A program made the translations under genes and the position numbers. The notes under the pieces are model-generated. The model saw only the letters and a list, made by a program, of their open reading frames with translations. It had not been told where the DNA came from and did not search any database. A DNA stretch of 64,000 nt. Origin: Polyangium jinanense (GTDB lineage: Bacteria; Myxococcota; Polyangia; Polyangiales; Polyangiaceae). Every line of letters begins with the position of its first letter. Position 1 is the stretch's first letter. The stretch lies in assembly GCF_028435365.1 (NCBI RefSeq), contig NZ_JAGTJJ010000021.1, forward strand, positions 111,230 through 175,229, written 5' to 3'. Positions 8,618 through 16,779 of this stretch are shown here, in pieces.

Positions 8618-9649
8618 GTGAAGCCGCACACGGCCAGAGGCCATGGCGGGCGCCTCGGCGTCGGGGGCTGCACGATTGTCCTGGCGTTGACCTGGCCATC
8701 GTCGTCGTTCGCGGCGGACGAGGTGCCGCGTCATCGCGTCGAGCTCACGGCGGATCGCTCGCTCCCCGGATGCTCCAACCCGTTCGACTTCAGCGCCATC
8801 CTCACGAACTGGCTGCCCGTGAGCACCCTGGACCCGACCGCCACGCGTTCGCTCGTCGTGCGGATCCGGCGGCTACCGGATGGCGGGAAGTCGGTCGACA
8901 CGACGATCACGGACGAGGCCGGAGCCGTGGCGCACTCCGAGCATCACGACTACCCGCCGACGGACGACTGCTTCAAAGTGTTGTACTGGACGGCGTTCGA
9001 CGCGGCGAAACGGATCCGCGAGCTCGCGCCGCCACAAGAGGAGGAGCCTGCCGCACCGCTACCGCCCGAGCCTGCGCCGCCCGAGCCCGCGCCGCCCAAG
9101 CCTGCTCCGGCCCCGCCCTGCCCGGCGTGCCCGCCACCGCCAAAGCCGCCAGCTACGCCTCCCATGCGCGGTTTCGTGGCTCTAGGTGCGACGATCTCCC
9201 GTGGAGCCGCGCCGGAGTGGGGACCGGGCCTCCGCCTCGCGGGGGGCCTACAACTCGCATCCTTCACGCTCGAGCTCGATGGCCAGTGGATGCCGCTCCT
9301 GAACACGCGCCGTGCAGGATTGACCGACGTTGACATCCACACGTTCGGCCTGACGGGCGCTGGCTGTTTCAAGCGCGCGCCGCTCCTCGGTTGCCTGTTG
9401 GTCACCGGTGGGATCGTGGGTACGGTGGTGTCGAGCAGGGACTATGCATGGCGGGGCGCAGGTGGTTTCTTCGGCGCGGGAGCGCGCACCGCGGTGGAAT
9501 TTCCGCTCTCGTCACACCTGATGGCACGCGTGGACGTCGAGGTCGCGCTACCGCTCATTGGCGCCCGCTTGGATTTCTTCGGGCCCTCGCCTTGGGAGCA
9601 CCTAATTCCCGTCGCGACCGGCGGCGGCTCGCTCTTGTACGCGTTCTGA
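8618..9649 (+). CDS. Module A secreted two-domain protein with probable C-terminal beta-barrel
   Basis: A 343-residue protein from a GTG start; module B begins in the same way. A signal peptide ends near ALTWPSSSFAADE. Residues ~35-140 form a soluble domain (RHRVELTADRSLPGCSNPFD, VVRIRRLPDGGKSVDTTITD, DDCFKVLYWTAFDAAKRIR) with Cys residues shared by its paralogue. A Pro/Glu-rich linker (~145-185) follows. The C-terminal ~160 residues alternate in the way of an outer-membrane barrel (FVALGATISRG, FTLELDGQWMPLLNT) and end in an aromatic residue (SLLYAF). A paralogue lies at 23218-24237, and a more distant one at 33972-35024. It probably sits in the outer membrane with the N-domain in the periplasm (inference). 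Confidence 0.75.
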   Translation: MKPHTARGHGGRLGVGGCTIVLALTWPSSSFAADEVPRHRVELTADRSLPGCSNPFDFSAILTNWLPVSTLDPTATRSLVVRIRRLPDGGKSVDTTITDEAGAVAHSEHHDYPPTDDCFKVLYWTAFDAAKRIRELAPPQEEEPAAPLPPEPAPPEPAPPKPAPAPPCPACPPPPKPPATPPMRGFVALGATISRGAAPEWGPGLRLAGGLQLASFTLELDGQWMPLLNTRRAGLTDVDIHTFGLTGAGCFKRAPLLGCLLVTGGIVGTVVSSRDYAWRGAGGFFGAGARTAVEFPLSSHLMARVDVEVALPLIGARLDFFGPSPWEHLIPVATGGGSLLYAF

Positions 9650-9714
9650 GGGGGCGTGCAGCCGCAGCGTCCTCGGCGTATCATTCAGGGCTCCCGAGCC
9701 CGTGGGGAGACCAA

Positions 9715-9963
9715 ATGCCCTTGTCCAAGAAAGAAGAATCGTGGACTCACGAAATCCGCGCGCACCTGGTCGCTTTATCGCGCGAACCGGAGAGGCCGGC
9801 TCTGGACATCGAGTGGCTCATTGCGCGATGCGATGATACGCTGGTTCGCTATGAAGGCCATTGGCAACAAGCATCATATCGGCAGCTAACGAAGGATGTT
9901 GCCAATTTCGCCGATGAGTTCCCCGGCATGCTCCCGCAGGAGCTCGTGTGCGCGCCAGAGTGA
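9715..9963 (+). CDS. Small hypothetical protein (82 aa)
   Basis: A short acidic cytoplasmic protein starting at an ATG with a GGGGAGA ribosome site. It shows no signal peptide or membrane segment; it has Trp-rich helices (ALDIEWLIARCDDTLVRYEG, YRQLTKDVANFADEF). I recognise no family. It lies between the barrel gene and the convergent Cys-rich gene of module A; module B has no equivalent here. Confidence 0.6.
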   Translation: MPLSKKEESWTHEIRAHLVALSREPERPALDIEWLIARCDDTLVRYEGHWQQASYRQLTKDVANFADEFPGMLPQELVCAPE

Positions 9964-9972
9964 ACGAGTACG

Positions 9973-10002
9973 GGGCGTCATCGGGGCACTTCCCTGACGC
10001 CC
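9973..10002. terminator. Hairpin between convergent genes
   Basis: GGGCGTCA and TGACGCCC form a perfect 8-bp stem with a 14-nt loop in the 54-bp gap between the genes ending at 9963 (+) and 10018 (-). There is no T-tract, as is common in high-GC genomes. It could stop transcription from both sides. Confidence 0.45.
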
Positions 10003-10017
10003 GTGGGATATCCAGAA

Positions 10018-11310
10018 TCAGCTCGTGGGCGCGTAGCAGCACACCGTGACGGGGTCCGCGAGCACGACTTCCCCTTGCACGTCGCCACCGCTCGGCATGC
10101 ATGCACCCTTCGTGTACTCGAGGACCTCGGCAGACTTGCCGAGGAGCTGCGTACCCGCCATGAGGTCGTGGCACGGGGAGCTCATGCCGGTGGAGACGTT
10201 GAACGCCGCCTCCTCAATCGTGCAGCCCGCGCCGCTAAACAGCCGGAATTTCGTGTTGCAGAAACCGCCGGTCGGCTCGCTGCATGTGCACTCCGCACAG
10301 GTCCGGTTGTCCTTTACATGCCGGTAGAGGAGCTGTCTTTCGCCCCAGCCCTCCGGACAGGGGTGATCCCCTTCGCGAAACAAACAAGCGGAGAAGCTGG
10401 GAGGCGTTGGCACACACACCTTACCCGCAGCTTCCGCGCAGATCGGCGCGGGAGTCGCACTCATGCACGCTTTCCCGAGTGGTGTCTGCGGACCGCCTTC
10501 CCACGCCCGCGGGATTGTGGGCTCGGGGTCTCCCTCGAGGTGCGGCTTGCACGGCAGCTCCTCGATCGTCGGGGGCGCGATCATGATCGACCGAACGCAG
10601 GGCACCCCGCCGCAGAGCTTCCCGCTTTGGATCGACTTGTCCTCGTTGCAGACACCGTCCCAGTTTGTCGGCGGATCGAGGTTTGTCTTGACACCGAGGT
10701 TCGGATCAGGAGTGCACGCAGCCGAGCTAACCGTCCACGCCTCCGGCAGCTTGCACGTCCCCTCGGGCGGATCGCACTTGCATGTGCCGCATGAGGGCGG
10801 GGGCGGTTCGGCCCACGCTTCGAAGGCGAGGATCGGCGCGTCCTCAGGGCACGTCGGCGCCTCCAGATCCCAGCCCTGCCAGAAGCTGACTGGCCCCTTC
10901 CAGTTGCCGGCCGCGGGCGGCGTGCACGTTCCACCAGCGCAAAGGGAAGACATCGAGCCGTCGCTGCCTCCATCGAGCGAGGAGCACCACGGAGCGAGCG
11001 TTCGAGGGCTCTTCCCCTCGGGGCACCACTCGGGCGTCGGGCACGGGCAGCACTCGAAGGGGACGTCGGGAGCGCAGCCGGTGCGGCAGTGCTCGGGGGG
11101 CTGGGGCGGAGGATCCGCATCCCAGCACGCCTCACGGAAGATGCATGGGCAACACTCTTCCGGGATGGCCAGCAACCCGTTGTCCTGGAGCGGACAGTCG
11201 CCAGCGATGTAACCGCCGGGAGCGAGGCATGCGGGAACGGCGATCGCGGCGCCTCCGAGGCAAGCGGCGATCACGATGCCGGCACGCACCAGACGAACCA
11301 TGGTCCTCAT
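10018..11310 (-). CDS. Module A Cys-rich lipoprotein
   Basis: A 430-residue exported protein. The N-terminus (VIAACLGGAAIAVPAC) carries a lipobox-like VPAC. The mature part contains several dozen Cys in patterns such as EECCPC, CGTCKCDPPEGTCKLPE, RTCAECTCSEPTGGFCN and a terminal VTVCC. Near-identical spacing occurs in 24234-25529, and a diverged version (CGECTCGP, CSACTCGAPEGSTC, TLCC) in 35037-36167. The start at 11310 has AAGGAG 9 bp upstream; ATG at 11301 is an alternative. It is likely a disulfide-stabilised surface or periplasmic lipoprotein. No catalytic motif is visible and the function is unknown. It forms module A with the sigma and barrel genes. Confidence 0.8.
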   Translation of the reverse strand: MRTMVRLVRAGIVIAACLGGAAIAVPACLAPGGYIAGDCPLQDNGLLAIPEECCPCIFREACWDADPPPQPPEHCRTGCAPDVPFECCPCPTPEWCPEGKSPRTLAPWCSSLDGGSDGSMSSLCAGGTCTPPAAGNWKGPVSFWQGWDLEAPTCPEDAPILAFEAWAEPPPPSCGTCKCDPPEGTCKLPEAWTVSSAACTPDPNLGVKTNLDPPTNWDGVCNEDKSIQSGKLCGGVPCVRSIMIAPPTIEELPCKPHLEGDPEPTIPRAWEGGPQTPLGKACMSATPAPICAEAAGKVCVPTPPSFSACLFREGDHPCPEGWGERQLLYRHVKDNRTCAECTCSEPTGGFCNTKFRLFSGAGCTIEEAAFNVSTGMSSPCHDLMAGTQLLGKSAEVLEYTKGACMPSGGDVQGEVVLADPVTVCCYAPTS

Positions 11311-11311
11311 G

Positions 11312-11515
11312 TTACACCACTCCTTCGTCAGCGAGCTCCGCGGAGAGCGTCGCGGGCAGGTGGGCCGCAGGTCTCGGCGTCAGGGGCCGCGGAGGCGCAG
11401 CGCGCGCGGAGGCCGAAGGAGTTGCTCTTACTCTCTCGGTCGCGGTCGCGCTCTGCTTGACGGCCGGCGCGGCGGAGGGCTCGCGCGTCGGCGCCGGAGC
11501 GGTCGGTTCTGCCAT
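11312..11515 (-). CDS. Possible small Ala/Pro-rich ORF upstream of Cys-rich gene
   Basis: Sixty-seven codons of low-complexity sequence ending in LPATLSAELADEGVV, with its stop 1 bp before the ATG of the Cys-rich gene. The tight spacing is suggestive, but composition alone could leave this frame open and module B has no equivalent. It may be a leader peptide, the remnant of a larger gene, or nothing. Confidence 0.25.
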   Translation of the reverse strand: MAEPTAPAPTREPSAAPAVKQSATATERVRATPSASARAAPPRPLTPRPAAHLPATLSAELADEGVV

Positions 11516-11532
11516 GAGGGCGGAGGGTACAC

Positions 11533-11564
11533 GGACAAACCTGGGAGGGGAAGGGACAAACCTG
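11533..11564. promoter_or_regulatory. Paired GGACAAACCTG direct repeats, 21-bp spacing
   Basis: GGACAAACCTG begins at 11533 and again at 11554, two helical turns apart, upstream of the Cys-rich gene of module A. The same pair with the same 21-bp spacing (first copy GGGCAAACC) is found upstream of the module B Cys-rich gene at 25604 and 25625. This is a candidate activator or repressor site. Confidence 0.5.
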
Positions 11565-11724
11565 CCCCTGCGATCCGGCGCCACGAACGGCACCGCATGT
11601 CCGTGACATGGGGCACCAGGAACTCGCCTACGTGGAGCCGCCGAACTCCCGCACTGCCGGTGCTCATGCTGCGGTGTAGTGGTCGACGCGTCGTGATGTG
11701 GAGCATCGCGACGGAGGAGCGTCG

Positions 11725-12618
11725 ATGCAGTACCCCGCCATTATCTGGCTCGCGATGTCCCTTGGCCTAACGGCGTGCAGTGGCCCCATGCCCAACACGG
11801 TGATTCATGCAGCGACCGGCGATGCCGCGCGCATGCCCGTGACGTGGGGCTCGCAGCCACCCGCTTCCACCGCACCGGCCCCTACCGCGCCGCCCATGAC
11901 CCAGACGCAAACGGTCAACGTCTTGGTTGGGCCGACCAGCGGGCTCGAACCTGCACGGCAGACGGGCGACTCGCCCGCAGCGAAGCGGTCCCTCACCGAT
12001 ACTCCCGAAGACGTGGATCCGACAGAGGCCCCCACGATGACCGGTGCGCAGGAGATCAAGCTCGCGAACGGCGAACAGATTCGCTACTCGGGGCCGGCCA
12101 CGTTCTTCCTGCTCGACGCGAAGAAGGGACTGCTGGGGATGTTCCTTGTCGACGTGCGAGAGCTCGACCACGGCTACATCTCCGATGTGTGGCTGCTCGA
12201 CGGCGAGGAATGGCGCCACGGCACGATGTTGAGGCGGTTGTCGCTGAGCAACTGCACCAACATGCCGCTCTCGCCCCCTCCGCCGCGCAGCATGCTCGAC
12301 AGGTTCAACCAAGGCGTTACGTGGCTCGTCTCGGACGGAGCCGTGGTGCCGGGCCCGCTCTTCTATCAAGCGCTGTATACCCTCTTCGGCCAACAGTCCA
12401 ATCTCGATTCCGAGGTCATTCATCCAAATGATGCAGCACGCCGCAACATGTTGCGGTTTTCCTTTGCCCTCGCGCATTTTCACAACGAAGAGATGCGTCC
12501 CTGTGATCACCTCAGTCAGTATTCTGGCGACCTCTTTGCCGGATTCGTGCGCATGAACCGAGCGTCTAGCGCGCCTTGGACGTCAACCCGAGCAAGGACA
12601 CCAGGAACCCAACAATGA
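11725..12618 (+). CDS. Hypothetical lipoprotein
   Basis: A 297-residue protein with a clear lipobox (LAMSLGLTACSG), so it is probably anchored to an envelope membrane. A Pro/Thr/Ala-rich linker to about residue 100 precedes a globular domain with the segments KLANGEQIRYSGPATFFLLD, GMFLVDVRELDHGYISDVWL and ALYTLFGQQSNLDSEVIHPN. The ATG at 11725 follows GGAGG by 7 bp; an upstream ATG at 11698 would spoil the signal peptide. No family is recognised. It stands alone between module A and a broken barrel gene on the same strand. Confidence 0.7.
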   Translation: MQYPAIIWLAMSLGLTACSGPMPNTVIHAATGDAARMPVTWGSQPPASTAPAPTAPPMTQTQTVNVLVGPTSGLEPARQTGDSPAAKRSLTDTPEDVDPTEAPTMTGAQEIKLANGEQIRYSGPATFFLLDAKKGLLGMFLVDVRELDHGYISDVWLLDGEEWRHGTMLRRLSLSNCTNMPLSPPPPRSMLDRFNQGVTWLVSDGAVVPGPLFYQALYTLFGQQSNLDSEVIHPNDAARRNMLRFSFALAHFHNEEMRPCDHLSQYSGDLFAGFVRMNRASSAPWTSTRARTPGTQQ

Positions 12619-12727
12619 CGCTCAGAGGCAACGTCCGGGGACCGAAAGGGTTCATGAAAGAAGAAGAAAAGCGCCTCGCCGCCCCTGTTGCCCATCGACG
12701 CCGAACGGTGCGACGCTCCTGCGCCGC

Positions 12728-13301
12728 ATGAGACGACGCACCGCCCTCGATCTGGTCGTTCCCGCCGCAGTCCTCCTCATCGCCAGCGCCGCCCACGCCG
12801 AGGAGCCGTCGTGCTCCGAACGCCCGAACGCCGTCGTCGCGGACCTCGGGCTGCACGTGATCAACGCCGGTTATCAGCGCGTTTTCGGCTGTCACGTCAC
12901 GGTGCAGGCGACCGCCGGGCTTTATGGGCCTTGGACGGTTACGCAAAACGTGCTCGGTCTGGGCGGCGGCGAATCGCACGCCGGACGAGGATGTCATCGG
13001 TATGGTCTTGCGTGGGCGTGTCTTCTTCCACCCGCTCGGGCGCGCGCCCGGCGGGCTTTGGATTTCACCCTATACGCAGGCGGGCCCGGTCCGCTCGAGG
13101 GTCGCATCGGAGAAGATCTGGGGTCCCGCGTTCGCGGCGGGGCTGAGCGCCGGGTGGACGTGGAGGCTGGGCAATCACGTCCTGCTCGGCCTCGGGCTCG
13201 GCGCCCAATATCACCGCGCTTCCTTCTTGGGGAGGACGGCACGCCCCGGGTTCTCCCTCTTCGGGCCAACGGTGGATATCAACGTCGGGTTCCGCTTCTG
13301 A
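12728..13301 (+). pseudogene. Secreted small beta-barrel protein, frameshifted
   Basis: The first frame gives a signal peptide (LLIASAAHAEEP) and the start of a barrel domain (VINAGYQRVFGCHVTVQATA, LYGPWTVTQNVLGLGGG). The next frame, from about 12970, continues seamlessly with RTPDEDVIGMVLRGRVFFHP, YTQAGPVRSRVASEKIWGPA and the typical end FGPTVDINVGFRF. Removing one base in the GGCGGCGGCGAATCG stretch (12962-12976) joins them into about 190 residues ending in a barrel-type aromatic. The break is therefore a one-base insertion, a sequencing error, or less likely programmed slippage. The intact form resembles outer-membrane proteins with a DUF3575-like barrel. Confidence 0.7.
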
Positions 13302-13348
13302 CGCCCTTGCCGGACATTGGTGGCAGGGATGCGTGCCCCGGTCGCGCC

Positions 13349-14350
13349 TCACTTCGGCCATGTTCCCCGGACTGTGGCGTGTTCGGGGGGTAGCGCCTCC
13401 CGGAAGATGATCGCTGTGCCGAGGGCATTGGCGCTTGGCACGAAGGGGTCGCCGGATGCTGTTCGGCGCAGTGGGATCCCGTTGTCCCGCAGGAGGTTTT
13501 GGGTGGCGGCGATGTCGCGCACGGCGACGGTGTAGGCGACGAGGGCGGGCAGTGCGGCGGGTTGCTCGCCCGGCAACAGTGTTGCCAGGCCGGATTCGGG
13601 CACAAGGGTCAACCGCGCGTTATCAAGGTCGAAGACCTGCGCCGGGCCGTCCGTCCGGATCGGCCGGTCGAGGTAGTCCTGGTACCGGGCCTGGGCGGCC
13701 GCAAGTTCGCTATCCGCGACGCAAAGCACGGCCTCCACGAGGTCGACCGCGCCGTTGGGGTGGTCTGACTGTCGGGCGCCCTGGATGTGCGAATCGAGTT
13801 CCGCGGCGACGCCGACCCGTCCCTCCGCAACCGAGCCCGGCCTCGTGTCGATCTCCAAGTAGCGAACGGTCTCGACCACGGTTCCGGTCTCGGTCTCCAC
13901 CGGGCGCCGCACGGTGTTCACCCCGCCGTGCCCGATCCCGGACGCGGTCAGCCGCGTGGCAACCGCGTCGATGTCGGGCGATGAGAACATCAAGATGTGC
14001 AAGCCCTCGAAGCGCTCCAGGCACACGGCCAGGCTGGCGCTCGTGGTGGCAATCCGCTCGACGAGTTTCGGCAGCACATCGGCCGGCGCCTGCAGAGGGA
14101 CAAGCTTCGCGTCGGCCGGGATGTGGTCGCCCTCGCGCACGCGGGTCGCGAGTTCAAGGAAGTTGCCTAGGAAATCGGCGTGAGTGTTGGCAGCGCCGAA
14201 CGGCTCGGGCTCGGCCCCCTCCTGGCGGGCCATCGCGGGATAGCTGGGTGGCGGCACCACAAAGCCCAGGCGTCGGTAGAGCGCGAGCGCGGCGGCCATG
14301 TCGTCGACCACGTGGCCAACGTGGTGTATGCGGACGATGTCGTGTCTCAC
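13349..14350 (-). CDS. VOC/glyoxalase-like domain protein
   Basis: A 333-residue protein with two glyoxalase-fold halves. The N-terminal half begins VRIHHVGHVVDDMAAALALY and the C-terminal half contains VAYTVAVRDIAATQNLLRDN and FREALPP. This matches the glyoxalase-like domain family (Glyoxalase_3 type) with metal-binding His in the first strand. The substrate is unknown; relatives include dioxygenases and resistance proteins. The GTG at 14350 was chosen because the family starts just before the VRIHHVGH strand and an AGGG lies 9 bp upstream; the frame is open to 14593. It is not obviously linked to its neighbours. Confidence 0.8.
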   Translation of the reverse strand: MRHDIVRIHHVGHVVDDMAAALALYRRLGFVVPPPSYPAMARQEGAEPEPFGAANTHADFLGNFLELATRVREGDHIPADAKLVPLQAPADVLPKLVERIATTSASLAVCLERFEGLHILMFSSPDIDAVATRLTASGIGHGGVNTVRRPVETETGTVVETVRYLEIDTRPGSVAEGRVGVAAELDSHIQGARQSDHPNGAVDLVEAVLCVADSELAAAQARYQDYLDRPIRTDGPAQVFDLDNARLTLVPESGLATLLPGEQPAALPALVAYTVAVRDIAATQNLLRDNGIPLRRTASGDPFVPSANALGTAIIFREALPPEHATVRGTWPK

Positions 14351-14507
14351 GTCGGCCACCCTAAATAGCTCCGACCGAGTGGTCAATCTACCTGGTGGCG
14401 GGCGAACGCCGGCCGAAGCTTTGGATCGAGGTCGCCCCCGATCAGAAACGCCAACACGAGCGGTCTCGGGTGCCCTTCGCCGGCCAGCACGAGCCGAAGT
14501 GCCACGG

Positions 14508-15179
14508 CTACCTCCGCATGGTAATTCCGAGAGCCGCCAGCGCCAGCACACCGAAAAGCACCTGACCGAGGCCCGTGCTTTCGCCGCTGGCAAGGTCGTG
14601 AAACTCGATGTCCTCGCCGTAAAAGAACTGGAGGATCGTCACGTGGTCGTATCCCTGGGCGGCCAGCCAATGAGCACAATGCTACCCCACGCAGCCGCGG
14701 TTTCCCGGGTGCGAGTGCAGCGAAAGACTCGTCGGAATGACATCACGTCCTCGCCGCCCAGCATTGTACGTCACCCATCGCTCGGTCTCGGTTGGATCCG
14801 GACCGTGCGACCCATCCGGGTTCCAATACGCCCCCGCAACGTGATTCGCGAGGATCATCGGCCCCTGATAACGCAACACGATGCCCCGCGTCCGCGTCGC
14901 TGCCTCGACGCAGTCCCCGCCGGCGTACCGCGAGAACACCTGGAACTGCTGCCCGCTGGGGATCGCCGTCGTGCGTCCCAGCGTCAGCCGGTCCCGCATC
15001 GCCCGGAGCACGAACGTTCGCACGGCGATGGCGAGAGCCGCTTTCGCCTCCGGATGCGCGTGCAAATGCTCGCCCGCGACCACCCGCGGCACGTATTCGA
15101 GCTCGAGCGAGAGTCACCCCGCGGTCGTGAGGATCCGCTCCGGCGCCTCGGCAGGCTCCTCCTCCATCAGAATGCTCAT
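14508..15179 (-). pseudogene. SpoIID/LytB-domain protein, two in-frame stops
   Basis: The frame from ATG 15179 to the TAG at 14508-14510 encodes a SpoIID-like domain: LELEYVPRVVAGEHLHAHPE, AIAVRTFVLRAMRD, ATRTRGIVLRYQG and, after a stop, HWLAAQGYDHVTILQFFYGE, ending with the hydrophobic QVLFGVLALAALGITM. SpoIID-type proteins are murein lytic transglycosylases. A TGA (15114-15116) and a TAG (14682-14684) interrupt it, so it is a decayed gene. The ATG overlaps the stop of the upstream gene (ATGA), showing that it was once translationally coupled. A second, differently mutated copy lies at 26862-27214. Confidence 0.75.
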
Positions 15180-15553
15180 CTCTTCAATCCGTGCCGAACC
15201 ACGAAGATGCCGCAATCCGTCACCGGCGACGTCCCCGGATGCAACCAGACCCGCGCCGTCGCCCGCCCCGCACCACTCCAGAAGCGAAAGACCCATCGTT
15301 CGACGGGGCTCGGATACTTCGCCATCGCCACGACCTGCCGCTTCTGCACGAGGGGACCCACGATCACGGCGGGCAGACTGACGAGCAACCGTTCCTTTCC
15401 GAAAACGACATCCCGAAGCGTGAGCGGGGGAGGCTCGTCCCCCACCAGCGGCGGCTGCTCCATGATAACGATGCAATGTGTCGTTGGGCCGAACTGCGGG
15501 TCCGACTCGACGACGTTCTGCTTCGATTCGCTATCGATCTCCGCCACGCTCAT
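15176..15553 (-). CDS. Hypothetical protein upstream of SpoIID-like pseudogene
   Basis: A 125-residue protein starting at ATG 15553 with a strong GAAGGGGG site. Composition is normal and there is no signal peptide. Features include VMEQPPL-like and PPPLTLRDVVFGKERLLVSL segments, a hydrophobic LPAVIVGPLVQKRQVVAMAK and a possible beta-rich end (RATARVWLHPGTSPVTDCGI). No family is recognised. Its stop overlaps the next start (ATGA), and the gene fragment before it ends 12 bp upstream, so all three formed one operon. It may be a stranded survivor of a broken locus. Confidence 0.6.
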   Translation of the reverse strand: MSVAEIDSESKQNVVESDPQFGPTTHCIVIMEQPPLVGDEPPPLTLRDVVFGKERLLVSLPAVIVGPLVQKRQVVAMAKYPSPVERWVFRFWSGAGRATARVWLHPGTSPVTDCGIFVVRHGLKR

Positions 15554-15564
15554 GCCATCCCCCT

Positions 15565-15755
15565 TCAGGTCTTCACGCCCGATTGCCGCTGGTGGTGCTG
15601 GAACGCGATCCCGTTGAGCGAGAGCTGCACGTAGAGCCCCACTTCGAGCGGCCGCATGAGCACGCCTCCGAGCTCGATCGGCTTGATCGGGAAGACGATG
15701 TCCTCCGGGACGTGAATGACCGCGTTGAATGCGCCGTGCTCGTTTCGCTCTCGCG
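15565..15755 (-). pseudogene. 3' fragment of an operon gene cut by integrase junction
   Basis: A C-terminal coding fragment on the minus strand contains FNAVIHVPEDIVFPIKPIEL and PLEVGLYVQLSLNGIAFQHH, and stops at 15565-15567. It reads normally but loses its upstream part near 15755, exactly where recognisable integrase sequence begins on the opposite strand. Family unknown. Confidence 0.5.
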
Positions 15756-16529
15756 CGGGCGACGCGGAACAATGTGCAGGTGGTGATCCGGTCGGTGCTG
15801 CGATTCGCGGTGGCGCGGAAGTACCTGCGCGCGATGCCCGAGGGGATGCCGCGGCTCAAGGCGATGGGGCAGAGCATTCTGGAGATTCCGTCGGACGAGG
15901 AGGTCGAGCGGATCCTCGCGGCCGCGAGTGAGCGGCATCGGGTGAGCTTTGCGTTGATGGCATACGCGGGGCTGCGGCCGAACGAGGTGCGGGCGCTACG
16001 GTGGCGGGATGTGCGGCTGCGGCGAGATGGGGAGGTCGTGGGCGGGTTCGTGAGCGTGCGGGAGGGGCGGTCGCACGGGGAGACGCACACGCCGAAGACA
16101 GGGCAGCGGGAGGTACCGGTGGCGCCGGAGCTGGGGAGGTTGCTGGCGGGGGTCGAGGGGGCCGGGGGTGCGGGGCGGGAGGAGTTTGTGGCGCTGAATG
16201 AGCGGGGGAGGGCGTGGGGGCAGTACGGGATCGTGCAGGCGTTTGAGAGGGTGCGGCGGAAGGTGGGGGTCGGGGGGTGGTCGGTGTATTGTTTGCGGCA
16301 CTACGCGATCACGATGTGGTTGCGGGTGGGGGGGCCCGTACACGTCGTCCAGCGGATGGCAGGTCACAAGCACCTGGCCACCACGCAACGTTGCGTGCAT
16401 CACCTCAAGGAGGACCTTGAAGAGGCCGCCCGCCGGCTCACCCTGGCCTCCGAGGGCAAACGGGGTGGGGGCAACAGTGGGGCAACGGGTTCCGAGAGTT
16501 CGGCGGGGCAGCGCGGTAGGAAGCGCTAA
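15756..16529 (+). pseudogene. Tyrosine recombinase/integrase, N-terminally truncated and active-site mutated
   Basis: Homology to the intact integrase at 32067-33344 begins at its residue ~156 (RATRNNVQVVIRSVLRF), so the arm-binding and most of the core-binding domains are missing. The catalytic domain keeps AYAGLRPNEVRALRWRDV, HTPKTGQREVPVAPELG and YCLRHYAITMWL. The nucleophile segment, however, reads TTQRCVHH, where both other integrases have TTQRYVHH: codon 16392-16394 is TGC instead of TAC. It cannot be an active recombinase. It ends a few bases before a tRNA-Arg 3'-half sequence, the usual place of an integrase gene next to att. Confidence 0.85.
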
Positions 16530-16588
16530 CCCCGCGGAATCATTGGCACCCCCGGCAGGAATCGGACCTGCGACCTTCGGTTTAGGAA
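16523..16588. other. Att-like block: 3' half of tRNA-Arg(CCT), left copy
   Basis: Read on the minus strand, 16588-16544 gives the anticodon loop TTCCTAA with its 3' stem ACCGA, variable loop AGGTC, T-arm GCAGG/CCTGC around TCCGATT, acceptor strand CGGGGGT, G, and CCA. The 5' half of the tRNA is absent. A 66/67-bp near-identical block, in the same orientation, lies at 33458-33524; the two diverge immediately after the anticodon loop. Integrases often use a tRNA 3' half as attachment site. Confidence 0.75.
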
Positions 16589-16604
16589 ACGGCTCAGGTA
16601 GCTT

Positions 16605-16779
16605 CTAGCAGCACCCTCGAACCACACGGAGATCAGCAGCAAAACAGCGGTGATCCCGGCCGTTCTGCGAGATCGAGGGTGTGAGCTGGGGATGACCGAG
16701 ACGAGACGTTTCGAGACCGTCCGGTGCATCGGTTGGGGCAACAGTGGGGCAACAAGGAAGACCCCGCTTGCCGGGAGCA
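16605..16779. repeat. Intergenic repeat with GGGGCAACAGTGGGGCAAC motif
   Basis: No gene is visible. The stretch 16650-16753 is homologous to 20110-20219 (shared TTCTGCGAG, ATCGAGGG, GAGACC and CGGTGC words), and both end in TTGGGGCAACAGTGGGGC. The motif also closes the att region at 33400-33420. It looks like the downstream end of an integrase/att unit. Confidence 0.5.

Noticed and set aside
16544..16588. A complete tRNA-Arg gene
   Set aside because: Only the 3' half is present; no D-arm or 5' acceptor strand follows at either copy.
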